Notes: a model not told the origin generated them from the letters alone. A DNA stretch of 64,000 nucleotides from Coniferiporia sulphurascens (GCA_002794785.1 NBBA01000017.1:1-64000); one strand, 5' to 3'; shown: positions 35,414 through 49,885, numbered from the stretch's first letter. A program made the numbers and translations.

Positions 35414-36881
35414 TGCTGAAATATGTCAACACAGTCTTGACTGTGGACGCGTAAAGGTGCTTCAGCAAGGAGATGAACACGGAGTATGGTTGATGCAGAC
35501 GAGACCGAGAATGCAAGAGCAAGACGCGACAAATGGCAACCAAAAATGGTAACCTGGAAACTGTGACAAAAATGGCAAATCACGGTGTAATCCTCGGATT
35601 GATTTTTTGCGAGATCCTCTTCATCGCGAACTCTCACTTTCGTGCCAGACAAAGCCCAAGGCCTTCAGAAATGCGAGATAGAGTCAGTATATCAGACTCC
35701 GTAAAAACTATGCATTTCTCTTCTTTCGCCGAGATTAATGAATACTATGAGTAATTTCAGCACGGTTGCTCACCCCTAAGTGTTAGCACGGGATTATAAA
35801 ATTTGGTAATCTCGACTGTGCGACCACATTTGGTATCTAAGTTACACGCTTGTGAAGTTTTAGTTGTAGCTTCGTCCATGTATGCTCTTGGTCGGAATCG
35901 ACCACGAAGAAATCCTGATCAACGAGGGTCGACTCGTGCTGTGAGGGCACACTTCAATATTTCTCACACTAAGCACTGGAACAGTTTGTAAGAAGTACTC
36001 ATGTACTGTATGAATCCCGTTATGAACTAGTCCGTATTAGGATGTATATGCGGCTTTATGCAGTGACAACCCCGGGACAGGCAAGTCTGAGCTTTATCCC
36101 ATAGGCATTATGGGACGCTTGAATGCAGTTTGCCCTTTTTAATTAGTGGATCCCTGTATTTCAAGACACTTGTTCCGACCAACACTTTGGTATACCACAG
36201 GTGAGCAGTAACGCATAGACACCACATAGATTCCGATGTCTCGATCATACTATACAGCCTATCAGTGTCTCGTGTTTCCATGTTGCGGTAATTTTCGATA
36301 GAGCCTCTAAGACTTGACTTCTGGAATGGGATGGAACAATCCCGGTCTCAGGTTAGTACCCGAAAAGGAGGTATGTGCATCTAGGGAATCAATGATTGGC
36401 GCTTCGAATTTTACCTGGTGGAGTTTTGGCTTCCGCTAACATTTATGCAAGCAGTATTAATATCCTTATATGTTTTATTGAGATATAAGAGATTAAATCT
36501 GTGCGGACATGAGTCGGAACACTATGGCACTGTGGTCGGACCGTCATTCGATCGTTTATCGAGAAGCGATTGATGATTGATCGCTCCGGTAACTTTAAGT
36601 AAAGACGCATATTAAACAGTGAGTAATTCGAAGGACAGAGGTGAGTCATAAATCATAGAGTCATTGGCAGACAGTAAACACGGGGGTACAAACAGGGCTG
36701 ATACAGGATATTTAATTTGGGTAACGACACTGTTAACAGTACGGACGGCCACGTAATACGTACACCACGGAGACCAAATAGTACATCGGTAAACGGGGAA
36801 CAACTGCGACAGAAAAACGCCAAAGGCGGGCTAGGAGGCATAGCCATTGATACTGAAGTGGAGAGTATCAGGAGCACATAA
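35414..36881. other. Intergenic, kinesin promoter side
   Basis: About 1.5 kb without a recognised gene. Short frames only, AT-rich, with no RNA gene or repeat recognised. Confidence 0.5.
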
Positions 36882-38333
36882 TTAAGGGGCGTCAACTGGG
36901 TTCCAGCTGATCGCTCCTGCCTTCCCTTTATCAAGACCGTCCAATTTCTTGAGGTCCGCATCGGAGAGCGCGAAGTCAAAGACATCAGCGTTTGAGATAA
37001 CCCGCTCTGGGTGCGAGGATTTGGGAAGAGGCACGAAGCTTTGCGCGAAGGGAAACGTTGGTGAGTAGCTCATAATAGCAACGCTCTTTAAAAACGGAGA
37101 TAACTCACCCACGCTGCAGAGACCATCGAACGAGCACCTGCGCCGGATTTTTGTTCGTCTACAGCAAATGGTGAAGATTGTCAAACTCAAATGGGTGAAA
37201 GATTGTTATTACAAATACATTTTTGGAGATCTCCTGTAGGATTGGGTTGCTGAAATCCCCACGCAAAAGGGGACAGTACGCTTGAACGATGATACCGCGC
37301 TTTTGGCAATATTCAACGATATCCTTTTGCTGACAGAGAGGGTGGAGCTAGAAGATGAATGATTCAGCTCGCTATGAAAATACTCGACTTTAAGAGCTAA
37401 TTCTGACCTCGATCTGGTTCACGGCCGGAATTTCGAGCCCGGCTTCATCCAGCTCTTCTAAATGCCGTACACCGCTGCAAGTGCGGTGGAGACCCCGTTA
37501 GCTGGGTGATAACAACTTGAAGGTGGCAAATCAAAGGAAGAACCAACTAGTTAGACACCCCTACAGTCTTAATCTTACCCTCGTCTCGTTTGTTGAGGAG
37601 GGCGCGGTACGTAGCAAGCCGATTTTCCTTACTCGAAAGCGGACTGTGTATGAGATACAAGTCGATATATGCTAGTCAATGAAGTATAACCATTGAAGTA
37701 ATGTGGTTGGCATCGAGTGACATCACAGTTTAATATCGAGGACATACAAAAACCGAGCTTCGTGAGTGACTCTTCAACAACGGCTAAGGTCGACTCGTAA
37801 CCAAATGATTTCTGAATAACCTTCGTTGCTGTGTTTCCGGTTATTTGAGTTGACAGGAGGGAACCAGAGATAGAGATTGCATATGTGAAGCATCACAGAG
37901 GGTATACAGTGTCCATTAACAAAAGCTCTCCCGAAAAAAGAAATGTACTTACTGATGAAAATATCTTCCCTCGGGATCCCACTCTCCCGTACTGCTCGTC
38001 CTACGTCGGCTTCGTTGCGATACACCTGTGCTGTATCGATATGTCTGGTCAGCCGTAAGGGTATTTATTGTTCAGATCGAAGTCCAAGTCGTCGGGATTC
38101 AAGAATCAGTAGTAAGTATAGTGTGGCAGATCACAAGCCATTCACATAGACAGACTCAGTTCGGATACCAAACGAAGACCAACTGCGACTGCGTACCTGT
38201 AGCCGTGTTTAAGTGCGGCTTCACATGCTGGAATACACGAAGAATTCTGGTACACGCCAAGACCGACGATGGGCATGTTATGGCCCGAGAGCAACTTCAC
38301 AGAAGTTTGCAGAGTGATCTTTGCCGTAGACAT
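36882..38333 (-). CDS. Aldo-keto reductase
   Basis: Eight exons (38333-38197, 38044-37953, 37828-37748, 37671-37548, 37474-37408, 37347-37219, 37158-37109, 37038-36882) give 278 residues. An in-frame Met 21 bases upstream (38354) would add seven residues. The catalytic tetrad is complete: Asp and Tyr in [15 protein letters not shown], Lys in IFITTKV, His in [10 protein letters not shown]. Other family motifs are [44 protein letters not shown] and the NADPH-binding [15 protein letters not shown]. The protein is a cytosolic TIM barrel that reduces aldehydes or ketones with NADPH; substrate unknown. The single-subunit AKR length is slightly below the usual 300-320, consistent with a shortened C-terminal loop. 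Confidence 0.93.
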
Positions 38334-38354
38334 ATTGGCCAATGGCTCGGACAA

Positions 38355-41300
38355 GAGTGCAAGAGACGATGTCGTTATCGGGCCTCACTCGACCACGAAA
38401 TACAGCAGATCCTGATATACGCTTTTAGGGTTGATAAGCATTAACCAAACATTGTGACGCGCCACCAACAGTTGTATGCATATATGGACAGTTCGAGAGC
38501 AGAATCACAACCTCTCATACGTATAACAGTGCTACCTAGCCGTCTATGGATGTTATGGTAATCAAAGTTATGAGCCGGGAGAAGTGGCGGTAGAGGTGAG
38601 CCTTTATTGAAGAATAGTCGGAAGTAACTCGCGGTCCGAGTCCTCAAGCTGTACTTCCCTCTATCTCTCAATCTGGCCGTTCGCCTTGTCATGTACGGTT
38701 TGTTTCTCTGGTAACGGAAGCCTGCTCCTTGAAAAGGGGAAGAAAGGCACAAATGAAAGAAGAAGGCCCCACGTTAGTTATATGGATAGAGCCGAGATGA
38801 GAAAATGCCGCATGCAGTTCATGGGTATGTATGCACATACACTATGCACATATTATGGGATGATTCACCCTAAGTAAGAGGAAGGTTTCGTTCCTAGTTT
38901 TTCGTTTGTTTCTAGATCAATTGGAGACACGAAAGATCCAGATACAGTTCCGAGAGTCAATTGCGCAGTGAGAGTATTTGTTGCCATCAGGGCCCGACTT
39001 GGCTTGGCTACTGTTTTGTTCCTTCAACTGCAACTCCATCATGATGCAACTGAGTCGTTGTCTTCAGGGCATACAGCGAGGTCCTCAAACTTTCATCCAG
39101 CGCCCAAGTTGCGGGAGGATTTAGCCGGGCCATTGATCGATTTAAAAAAAACACCGGTATCAAGCCAATGACCGCACCAGGGTCAATCCCTCGTTACACC
39201 CTGACGAGATAGATATCCCAATGCAATAAAGATGAGCCCTCCAGCTCCGTATGACTCTTTCAATGGTTCAAATTAGGACTGGATGACGTAGGTCCAGCGT
39301 ATAAAAATTAGGAAGGCACGATAGGGTTCTAGTAGCCCAGTCTTAAGCCCGCCGTTTGGCGAACAATATGGCTTGTAGCATTCAATGGGCGAAACATTGC
39401 CATTCAGAAAGCATCTCAAGATGCTGACGAAGTCATCAGGAAAACCGGAGTGACGTACTATTAAGGTATTTCCCGGTGGCCATACTAACTTCAGTTCACA
39501 TACTATCACTCGCTTCCTGCGAACGGTACTACAAGCCACACCGCCGAGAAGGCTAATCTTAGGCAAGGCGATCGCGACTGGGGACCAGCGCTCGCTTCGC
39601 CTTGTTCAATAACCGCCGACCCTGTTCAGGTTTCGCACGTCCGTGAGCAAGTCCCACTGCTCCCTAGAGAAAATGGGCCTGGTGAAACAAGCGACAGTTT
39701 CAGTAGCGGCTGCATACCGGTCATTTCTTCCCCGGCTTCTCGTATCTTCTGCGCGCGCTTGCAGGCCACCCTGGATTGTTCTTCCGAGTCGAAACACACG
39801 GCCCGCTCTTGGCTAAAAAATGAGGATCAGAATCGAAGGAGACGAGGAGATGATACACATCCGTACCTTGATAGTGGTGGGCGCACATCCCACAAATATG
39901 CCGTAACCTTTGCTCTACCTGCTTCAAACCAACGCTGAGTTAATTCCAGAGCAAGTAATAATAAAAATCAGATCACACAGTAGCGCAACGGATCTCTCCA
40001 GCGTAAGAGCAAGTGGCTTGTAATTAAGTAGCCGGGCGGTCAGACATAGTTGGATTTTTTTTCGAAGCTGAGCAACTACGTGAGAAAGTGCGGGGATATG
40101 GTCAGCACAGCGGACGATTGCCACTGGCTGGTTTGGCGAACTGAGACGACGCGGACGAGTGACCGGCCGAGATTAGTAGGAGTGATGCGCCCACAGGCAG
40201 ATAATTGGGCTTTACGGAACAGACCAGGATACCAGCGCGCGACATTGGTGCAACTCAGCAAGCACAGAAATGGAGGGCCGACAGACAAGGAGCGCTCAGC
40301 CAGGGCCACAGTATGGCGTGAACGAGAAACGAAGACTACCTGAGAGGTAATGACAGCACCGACACGATGCACGCTGCATTGCTCAGGGAGTCCAAGAACA
40401 ACAAGCAAGAAGGTACAGGAAGAGACTGACGAGTCCTCGCAGTACCGCTAGGTACGGAACAAAGGGGATCGGACGACAGGAGAAAAGCTGTCGCAATAAA
40501 TTAAGAGGACCATATCCTTGTTCCGCGAGAGCAAAGTCCGCGCATTTTGAGAGACTTGTTGAGGGCGATTCGTCGCTGCCGCGGGTACACAAGCTACGGA
40601 CGGTTGCTCGCCGACGGCATAAGTGATATTATGTAAGATGTTTACGGGAGCGGGGACGGGCGGACCGGGACGTCAATGTCAAGGAGAGGCGTCATAGTGA
40701 TCCAACGGCTTTAGTGTCCTCTCGTCTTACAATCGTATCGAAGGCCACGGACTTAGCATTAATATTGTACGTCGCCTAAATGAAAGTACCGTTGTAAAAA
40801 TAACCACAGCAACTGCGTTGCAAAACATATTCAAGGAACACACACATGGAACTTTGATAGAAGTTTAGCAATTTGGCTAAAGCAATTTGGCTAGAGGACA
40901 AATTCCAGTCGTCTGGAAGAGCGTGCTCTCAAAGGCTTCCTGGCAGCAGAATGATAACGGTAACTATCGCCACGGACCGGGGCGTACTACAGCTGCGGAC
41001 TCGAAGACGAAGAGCAGCACATGGCCTCGGCGATTTGGAGCATGTCCACACCTGCTGTACCCAATCGATGACGTGTCCTACTTCTGTACTTTCGTTCATG
41101 CGCCCGTCTCGCCCGAAATAAACAGCATCACATCCTCCAATCTCCGGTCCTTTCAATAAACGACTTGACTACTGCCAGAGCGTCGTGCGTTCCCGGGGTC
41201 TTTCTGAACGGCGAACAACAATGAGGAACAGTAAGGATCTTCCTTAATCTCGACAGTAATCCGTGAAGCCCGGTGATTTGGAAGAATCAGTGTTGCTTGG

Positions 41301-44300
41301 GTTAAGATGCGCTGCCGCTTGCCGCTGTATAGTGGGCACATGCCCGTTCATCATTGTTATGCAGCTGGTTGTGACGTCGGGTCTTGGATATTCGTTGTAC
41401 AGTGACGACATTTCAGTACGCATCATCGCTTCGTGATTAATATTCTGATTTCGTCAAGACTTTGCATTCAACTAGATTTAATATTCACACGTTAGACGTA
41501 CCTTTACGTCGTGCCAGAAAATCCGCTGTAAGCCCGAGTGTACCTGGACAGGCGGCTAGTAACCTAACCGTCGAGTCGTTTGTCATAGTTCTGGGTCCGG
41601 CACAAGCGATTGTTCAAAATCCAGAAGCTTTTGCAGAACATACGACTGTTTTGAGTTAGCCTCGTCTCGCGGTGCATAAGGGCTCGGCAAGGCTGCAGAT
41701 CGCGGCAGTACGTCTGCGGCTATTTGCTCTGTGATTGGCTGTACGTAATATGCTCAAGATTAACGGAGCGTCGATTTAGGAATCTAGCCGGATGTGGTTT
41801 TCCAAATGCCCCTTGGGATAATTTCAACGACCTTTTTCGGCGTAGGCATTAATCACAGGGCGAGAAAGCGCAGAAGGCATCTATGTGAAATACCTACTGC
41901 GTCAAACTCGTAAATATATTTCAAAACTGACAACTTGGTGACGCAATTAGCACTCTAAAGACAAAGTAAGTTTCTACCATTTTCAGATCTCGATCAAGCT
42001 TGGCAACTGCATCTGTACAAATTAGTGGACCCACACTGACGGAGTATAGCCTCGTCTCACTTAATTGAGGAGTCCAGTATCCCATCCTTGATTCGTTAAA
42101 TATCCGCTTTGACTTTCCACCGCTGCTGACAGATGCGTCATCCGCGCTTCCGGGTCCAGTGTTCCGGTCCTTTTTATGGAAAATTTGTGGCGTCTATTGT
42201 TATGCTCGTCACGAACAGGCGCTGAGTGAGATGTCAAGGATCAGTTTGTTGCACTCGCGCTTCGCAATGAAGAAGACAGTCCCAGTAGTCCAAATTTATA
42301 ACCGGCACAACGTCAAATCCTCGGGCCGCCCTCTCTCTCTACTTTTATTTTTATTAGTCCTGATTGTGCCACTTTATACTCAACCTACTAATTTCGGAGA
42401 ACAGACGATCATACCGACGTGTCCACTCAGGCGCTTCCCTTTTCTGGTACACAAATGACCCCTTGGCGTCAATTTTGTTCGCTCTGTTCCCGTTGTCAAT
42501 CACATTGTCAGAGTAAGATTAATTCAGGACAGGCACGGTATCAGCAGAGAGCCATATCGTTGCTCGAGAATCAACTTGAACGGTCAACCCAGAAAAATTA
42601 TTCTCCCGGGCCTTGTCAAAAATCAGAATTATGAGCGCCGGCGCAAAATAACAAGCAGTCTCGCCCGTTCTAGAGACTACATGTGTGCTTCTACAAGGTA
42701 CCATGGTGTAGACGTCCCGTGAGCCACCTAGATCTCCGGATACTTAATCAGCGTGAGTATACCTTCAGCCTATGCGAACTCCCAGTCTATGTTCATCCAT
42801 GTCCTGGGACTTGCTTATCGTAAGCCTGGTATTCCTTCCCATGGCCTCAGCAGACTTTTCCGATTGCCCTGCTGCGCAGGAAAGCTCCGGGGATACTTCC
42901 AATGGAAGGCTGGAAAAGCGAGGCTGAGCCGGCAGTCCCCCCCCTAACACTCAAACGTTAAGGAAAAGTAACACAGGAAATTTGTCTACCAATGTAAAAA
43001 GAAAAATTCACGAACGGTCATCCAGGCACGACAATTTTCCGAATTTTAAAAAACCTAGAGGATAGTTACTCAGGCTTACCGTCCTAGCCGCCTGACGCAA
43101 TAATCGCAAGCTACCCCTCTCCGCTCTGCCCGACTCACATGTGTTACCTGGCGCATTTATCGTCCCTCAAAAAGGGTATCATCCGAGCCCAAATCCCGCA
43201 ACGCGGCAGTCTCGTGCTTCAGCTTTTTCATCTAAACATGCCAAGAGCGGCCGTTGACAATCGAATTTGCAAACTTATCAGGACTACTGTCTAAACGAGT
43301 TCCCTACCCTGCCTCGTTCTCAGCGGAGAAATCACTCCGCAGCACCCAACCGATTAGCGTTTAACGCTTCCGGCAATATTTCCTTACCAAAAGGGACGTC
43401 CCAAGCAGCTTACTCCAACGCTACTTCAGGCACAAAACCACGCCTCAGGAAATCCCCCGCGCCCATAATAAATATGGTAGTCTCGTGGACCATTTCTCGA
43501 TTTCTGATACTTGTGGCCAAGATCGGAATGGGCACGGAACCCCTAACACTATCTTTACCCCCAATTATAGCACCTGTAATCTCGAGGTTATTTCAGGTCG
43601 TTGATCACAGGGTACCGTTTAATCACATGATGCTATAGAACCTCAGTTGAAAAAGGCGAGTAAATACGTACGCAAGCTCCTCCCGAAAGACCGGTCTATA
43701 TTAAACCACTATTATCATTTGCCAAGTGCAATGTGTTCAACATTTTTCATCGATTGAAGCATCGAAGATCAGTAATCGAACCAAGCTGAAGATTTTAAGG
43801 GGAAAAAAATATAATTAAAAGCTCATCTGCCATGTGCATAACAAAGCCTAGCGCCCATATTAATTGACGCCGGCTTCATTAATTTTATCCATGAAGGGGC
43901 CCAAAGAAAGATGCATCATTTTCATCTTATTTAAGCTGCCTAATTTCCAGATTTGATGACATAACATTATCCGGTCCAGGAGTTCGGCATAGAGCGCTCT
44001 TCTTCTCCTTTTAGGCTTGCCTGAATGAAACCCGGTCACTCACCACGCCCACAACGCCTCTTTTTCAGTTTTCATTAGTTGCACTTGGCATTTTACCAAA
44101 AGTTCCCAGGGACCCACCGGAGCACCCAACCCACGCCCCTTTTCAACCCTCTTAATCTTGGAAGTGCGGAAGACGTCGGTGCCACGTTCCGACTACCTAC
44201 GTACGCAGCCTCCGTTTGGTGATGAATCTGCAACATCGAAGCTAACGTTATCCAACTCTAAAGTGTCTCCTGATGCGACTGAAACCACATACATGCGGTG

Positions 44301-45590
44301 TGCTTATCTCCCTAAACATCGTACCACCTTTGTCAGTGCAATGGCTGTGGATGACCCATCTCGGTTCATCGCGTTATCCTTAGACAATCGCTCGGTCGGG
44401 TTCCGACCCATTGTTTTCCGTAAATAGCGCTATAAGCCATTACCGTAAGGCATTGGGCCACGCCTTCTCCTACCGGTCTCCTATCAAAGACATTAGGCGT
44501 TTATGCGGCGCGATGGCGACTCCCGACACCGGATTTGACCCCCTAGGATTTCAAATCCCCCATTTCGACTATCGCATGCACGGACTAGTCGAGAAAGCGC
44601 GAGTCCTGCGGCTATTCACGAGTTTCACTAAAACAAGAAGAGGAAATCAGCGTGGCAAGTGAGTTAAGGGGAAGACCCGCTCCCGCGAATACACCTTCTA
44701 CCACATGGCACCTGCCGGACAAGTCGTGGTCACTACCGGTGCGAACGGCGATCCCGGTCTTCAGCTATTCCAACATCGCGTCGCATTCCATAACGCCCAT
44801 CGAGAGCATGCTGTTAGGCACTACCTTCGTACCAAATCCCGACGTTGTGCCGTGCTTGCGGCCGGAATTGCCCTTGGCGTCTTCCTGATGGATTTCTGAC
44901 ACAATTTGCAGAACAAGATTCTCTTCGCACCGAAGGGCATAGATAGTTCCGTGATCTTCTTGTCTTCTCTTTTCGGCTATCACCATCCCCACGGCGCATA
45001 AGACCTATCATTGCGGAAGCAAGTTCATCGAAGCGCCCCGTTGCGTATCACAATGCTTATACGTTGTCCGTGTCGGCCTCCGTAGGGAATCCACATGATT
45101 CATTAAGCATCCAAGGCAACCTTGTAGACGTCTCGCACTTAGCCAGATCTTCGCACATGGCAGTGATAGGAATTAACACGAGGGGCAAGAAAAACTCCCG
45201 GATACATTATTTCCATCGTTTCGTACGCTTGCATGACATTAGCGCAGCTGTCGCATAGCTCGGGGAATTTCTTGCTAACTAGGGGAATGTAAATTTACTT
45301 CCGAAAGTGAGCCAGCTCGGCAACGCAGATGCTTCTCTAAAACTCCTAAGTCGCTCGGGATGCTTTTAATCAGGTTCACGGTCCGAGCCCGACTTCCAAA
45401 GTTCGTCTTCGGATCCGCATCCCGTTTTGTTTGATTGACTATCGTCTTCCCTCCTACGCACCATCATCACTCCCGGTTCGGGCTCGGGGTGTCCAGTCTG
45501 TTTTGCCCTTCTCTTCTGAAGTCGGGGATGCACGGTGGTCGTGGATCTCATGTAAGCATCAATTTTGACCGGGGAGGCTGTACCGGGACG
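38355..45590. other. Gene-poor region without a recognised gene
   Basis: More than 7 kb of short overlapping frames on both strands. Two fragments look slightly protein-like but are unidentified: minus-strand exon-like pieces at 39721-39927 (VEQRLRHICGMCAHHY, then SQERAVCFDSEEQSRVACKR after a possible intron) and plus-strand frames at 43267-44888. They may be remnants of old transposons or of a lost gene. I found no LTRs, terminal inverted repeats or polymerase motifs. Confidence 0.5.
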
Positions 45591-45595
45591 CAAAT

Positions 45596-46880
45596 TTGAA
45601 GGTAGTGTCGATCACGGCGATCATCCGGAAGTGGAAGCAAATGTTGAACACTTTGCCTAGCCACCGGCGACACCCCGGAACTAGAGTAGAGTCGGTCATG
45701 CTACTTGATCATCTTGTAGCGGGCCTAGGAGTGAAACTCAGGAAAGGCTACCCATCCAGTGTAGCTGTCAGTGCCTTATCCCCAAGCACAGCAGACAGTT
45801 TAAATGCCATCAAAGGCGAGGTGAGCCTCCCGGAAACGGGACTCGACCTCGATCGACAAGGCGAGAGGGGTCTGTCGCCAAGTGGCGCCCTCGTGGCGCC
45901 TCCGTACAATCTTGAGGGCGCCGTGTCCCTGGGAAATTTTGATGAGAAAGAAGAAAAAGATGAACTCTGAGCAAAAGACGAGTACGATCCGAATGTCCAC
46001 AGTGAAGGCGACAGGAGCATTGCACTGTGGAGACTCTCGAACTTCCATACTGTACCTGAATGTACCACAGGCGACGTCCGAACACCTGTACTCACGCCCA
46101 CCTCCTGTCCCTTCTGACCATTTCAACCTTCTGGGGGTGAGAAGTTCCGGGGCCTTTGCGACGAGCGTTCAATGGCAGAATCCCGCTAACGAGCTTCCCC
46201 GGCGATAGTCACAAAAACGTCAGGAAGGACCAGCAACTGGTGGATAAATTGCAATGCGATGCAGAAAAGTGGCTGAAAAGAAAGAAAAGAAACATTTCGT
46301 CAGCACATGCGATTCTACGGAGACACATGGTCGTGAACCACGCCTGTCGGCGGTGGGCGAATGTGCAATCCCCATACGTTCGCTCGCACGCCCACGGTGG
46401 CGACATAGTGACACCGCTGCGCAACCAAGTCCGTTGCGAAGCCCATCGCGCGCCCCGGTAAAAATACGCAGAATCAGGATGTTCCCTGGAACTCAAGGCG
46501 TAAAATTGAGCCTAATAATAAAACAAAAATTCCCGTACCGCGTGAGCCCTGGCTCGGAGGAGTTCGTGGACACGAGCGCGAAGCGGCGCGGTGTTCACCA
46601 CAGGGGAACAAAGGGAGAGGATGCAGGAGAGTAACAGTGCTGAACAGGGAAGAAAGGACCAGGGGCGGGGTGTGGCGCAAGCTGTACGTCATCCGCTTGC
46701 GCCGAATCTCGAACCCTAATAGTCAGTCAGGAGCATCGTTGATCGCTTTGTAGACCCGCCGAGCCCATCGGACGAGGTTTTCTTAAGATTAACGCACGCC
46801 CTGGAACAAGTTGATGCGGACGAGCTAAGACTAAAAAAATTGAGCGAGAGCAGGGGACACACGCCAAGAGCGCCATCCTG
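45596..46880 (+). pseudogene. Possible remnant of an unrecognised multi-exon gene
   Basis: Three plus-strand pieces have coding-like composition: 45596-45970 (SPSTADSLNAIKGEVSLPET, ending in a Lys/Glu tail), 46200-46290 (NVRKDQQLVDKLQCDAEKWL) and 46738-46880 (DRFVDPPSPSDEVFLRLTHA then LEQVDADELRLKKLSESRG). They are acidic and helical, but I could not join them by clean introns and do not recognise the family. It may be a gene remnant or coincidence. Confidence 0.2.
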
Positions 46881-47965
46881 AGCTGATCGGCGAGTCTGGC
46901 TCCTTTTCAACGTTTCCTTTATTTCCTTTCACTTTCCCTAGTCGTTTTTTTCTTTCTTCTCCGCCGCCCTCGCGACTGGCGCGCGGTGGTGATGACGAAT
47001 GATGGTGAGAGTGGCGCGTGCGAAATCAGGCGCGCGACGTCCAGGGCGGCCTGAGTAAACACGATGGGCACAGAAGTGCTAACTCACTCGCTGGGGGGAA
47101 AGAAACGCCTACGCCGCTTTTTCTCCCCTTCGGCGCCCCGATGATACACCCGACGGCCGGAGTGCCCAACGCCTCCGTCTCTGCGGCCCGTGTCTCGTTC
47201 TTCGACATTGCACCGCTGATGACTATGCAGTAAGTGGGGGCACGGACGGCCCGCCGCATCCGACAAACTTCCCCTCCCTGTCCGTTAATCCCGCAAATCC
47301 ATTCATTCATACCCCACTGCCCTTCATACTGGCACGCAGAACAAATTTGCGTGCAACTCGGCGCTTTTGTTCGCTGTCTGCTCCATTACGGGACATTCTG
47401 CTCCAATGCAGGAGACAAGGCGCAGGGATGTCTGGGGGCCCGAAGAAACAGATTAAGTATAAGAGCGTCTCGCAGACCTAACCAGAAGCGGTTTGCCGTT
47501 ACCAGGCGTAAGGAGAATGCATTTCGCCCGGGAATGCAATTAGCATTGTCGACTTTCATTTCCTCCAACTGCATATCTTCCGCAAAGTTTATTTCCTTCG
47601 GCCGGGAGGGTTAATTAATACCGACTGACTCCACTAAATTCTTAAGATGAAGGGCCGATAAAACGCACATGTGATTAACGCGCAATCTCATACATTTCAA
47701 TTTAGAACAGAGTCTTTTTGTTTCCTTCGTAGGAACTTTTTGTACTACAGAGGATACACACCACACGCTTTAAAAATACAAGTGCTGGGGTCAATTGAAA
47801 AAAGAAGTCGTACAAGGTAGATAGATATCTGGAAACTCAAACCGCGCCCATGCTGAGGGGCAACAACTCGGAACGAACCGAACAGAGTAATTCAATTTCC
47901 TGCCTTTTTCTTTTCATTCTAATAATCTCGATTCTTGCCTCCACACGCTGTAAATGAGCGCTCAA
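46881..47965. other. Intergenic, downstream of the desaturase
   Basis: Includes frames up to 126 codons (47234-47614 plus strand) without a domain. No gene called. Confidence 0.45.
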
Positions 47966-49885
47966 TCAATCCACAAAGAGCTCGGACTTGGCAATATACA
48001 GTCTCTGGCCTGGGGCGGTTGCGTTTGGGTCGACCTGCTCAAGACCACCGTGCAATGCTCCCACGCGCATCGTTGATAGAAGCTGTCCAAGATAATAAAG
48101 AAGGAAGATGTCAGCTCAATAGATACTTCATATGCAATCGCCTCCATGCGAGGGCAAGAGTTGCCGAGACAGCTAAGAAGTAGGCAACTTTGTACGCACG
48201 TTGTGGGCGGCATGAGAGTGCTCGTAGACACCCCCCAAAAAGGAAGACGTGGCATCGGTGCCCACAGCCTTGTCGAGAAGTTCCCGCCCTCCAGGATGCT
48301 TGTTCATAAATTCGGAGATATCATGGATAAAGCCAGATACGAGCACAAGGGGCCGCGATCGCGATTCTTCTTTGACTAATGACGGAAAGCGGAAATGCCA
48401 AAAGAATCAGTTGAATGTTACGCGCAACCGAAGTACCCTGTTACCGACTTACACGTTTCCCAGCTAATGACAGGGAGATCGTTTGATTTAATTGGCCAGC
48501 TAATACCGTCCTGCACGCGTTTGAGTCGTTTAAGGGACATCGCCAGTTCGCCCTTGCGAATTTCGTTATCAGGGAAAATCTGCAGGTGGCTTGCGAAACC
48601 CATGTACGAGCAAAGCGCGATAAACCATTTCGTTGGATCGAATTGATACCACTTGACTGCATTACGATAGTCCATGGGAAACTGGTGGTGGAAATTGTGG
48701 TATCCTTCCCCAAGGGTTAGGAGCGCGGTAACAAAGTGGTCGCGAGGCGTGTGCTTATCATCGAAAGACGTTTCGCCAAGCCAGTGTGCAATGGAGTTCA
48801 CCGAAAAAGTGGACTAAAAAATCAATAAAATAATCAATAACGCTGGGAAAATATCAACAGAGAGCGCATTAAGAAGATTTTTTACATGATGCACAAGAGT
48901 GATGCGAAGGAAGCCCGAAATGAACAGGCCGCCGCGCCAATCACCCCAGAAATATCCCGGGATTGCCCAGGGGATGAGAATTCCGGCAACAAGGGCCAAG
49001 GGGAAATAGTACTTTCGTTGCCATTGGACGACTTTGTTCTGGGACAGGTCGCGAACGTCGGCCCTTCCTGGCTGTACACGGGGTTTAACGAGCATCCATC
49101 CGATATGAGACCAAAAGAGCCCTTTCTGGGCACTGTATGGGTCTAGATCGGTATCTGTATAACTGGGGGAGAACAACATTGAATTAATAATGTGCGCAAT
49201 TCATCCCGAATCCTAGCTCTGGGCAGTTCGGACTGGGGGTCAGGGTACGCAACCTTACCGGTGATGAGACCGGTGGCCATGGGCCCACCATCGGATTGCG
49301 CCCTGTACGGAACCAGCGCCTGCAATGGCAAGAAAGACCTGGAGGGGGAGGGAGGCAATATAGGACCTGTGGGACCAGAGGCGGTGATAACCTAAATTAC
49401 TTTTGAGCACGGAAGTGAAGTGCGGCCTTGGCTCGTAACGAAGGCAGAATGGAAAGAGGAAAGTGCATACCGGCAGTTATTCCTGGGTGAATGCCGAGGA
49501 ACAATAAAATTAAATGAACACGAGTAAAAGGCGGCTAAAGTGCGATGCGGGTCTTACCGATCATATTGACGACGTAGCAAAGCATACTGAAGGCGAGGGT
49601 GGCGCTGTGGACGCTTGTTGTGTAGAGACCATAGAGTGCGAGAAGGGGCGTGAGAGTGACCACGCCGAGATTGAACCATCTGATCTGAGAGCAGAAATTG
49701 CTGAGAGAGATGGGTGGGAGAGGAGCGGACAGTTGCAGATGCTGGGAGACCGATGCAGAACGCGAGAGAAGACGTTCTGCGGGAAGAGACGAGCACGAGC
49801 TGGAAGAAGCGTTCAGGGAGACGCTGGGAGCGCGCCGAGTGTCATCGCAAGACAAGGCGAGTCGACGCGTCGCCGTGGTAATCAT
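47966..49885 (-). CDS. OLE1: Delta-9 (stearoyl-CoA) fatty-acid desaturase with C-terminal cytochrome b5 domain
   Basis: Seven exons (49885-49558, 49482-49471, 49391-49259, 49162-48886, 48813-48453, 48375-48200, 48082-47966) close at 467 residues. All three histidine boxes are present: HRLWSH, HRSHH and HNFHH (in GEGYHNFHHQFP). The membrane helices flank them, and WYQFDPTKW is conserved. The C-terminal cytochrome b5 domain has HDISEFMNKHPGGRE and EHSHAAH, so the enzyme carries its own electron donor, as in fungal Ole1. It makes oleoyl- and palmitoleoyl-CoA in the ER. A 12-nt micro-exon (49471-49482) supplies ITA just before the first His box. The first about 65 residues are Ser/Arg-rich and unlike typical Ole1 starts, so the start codon is less certain. 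Divergent from the CFA-like gene. Confidence 0.93.

Noticed and set aside
43267..44888. Series of plus-strand frames that could be exons of one gene
   Set aside because: No conserved motif, no consistent GT-AG junctions in phase, so kept only as unexplained sequence.
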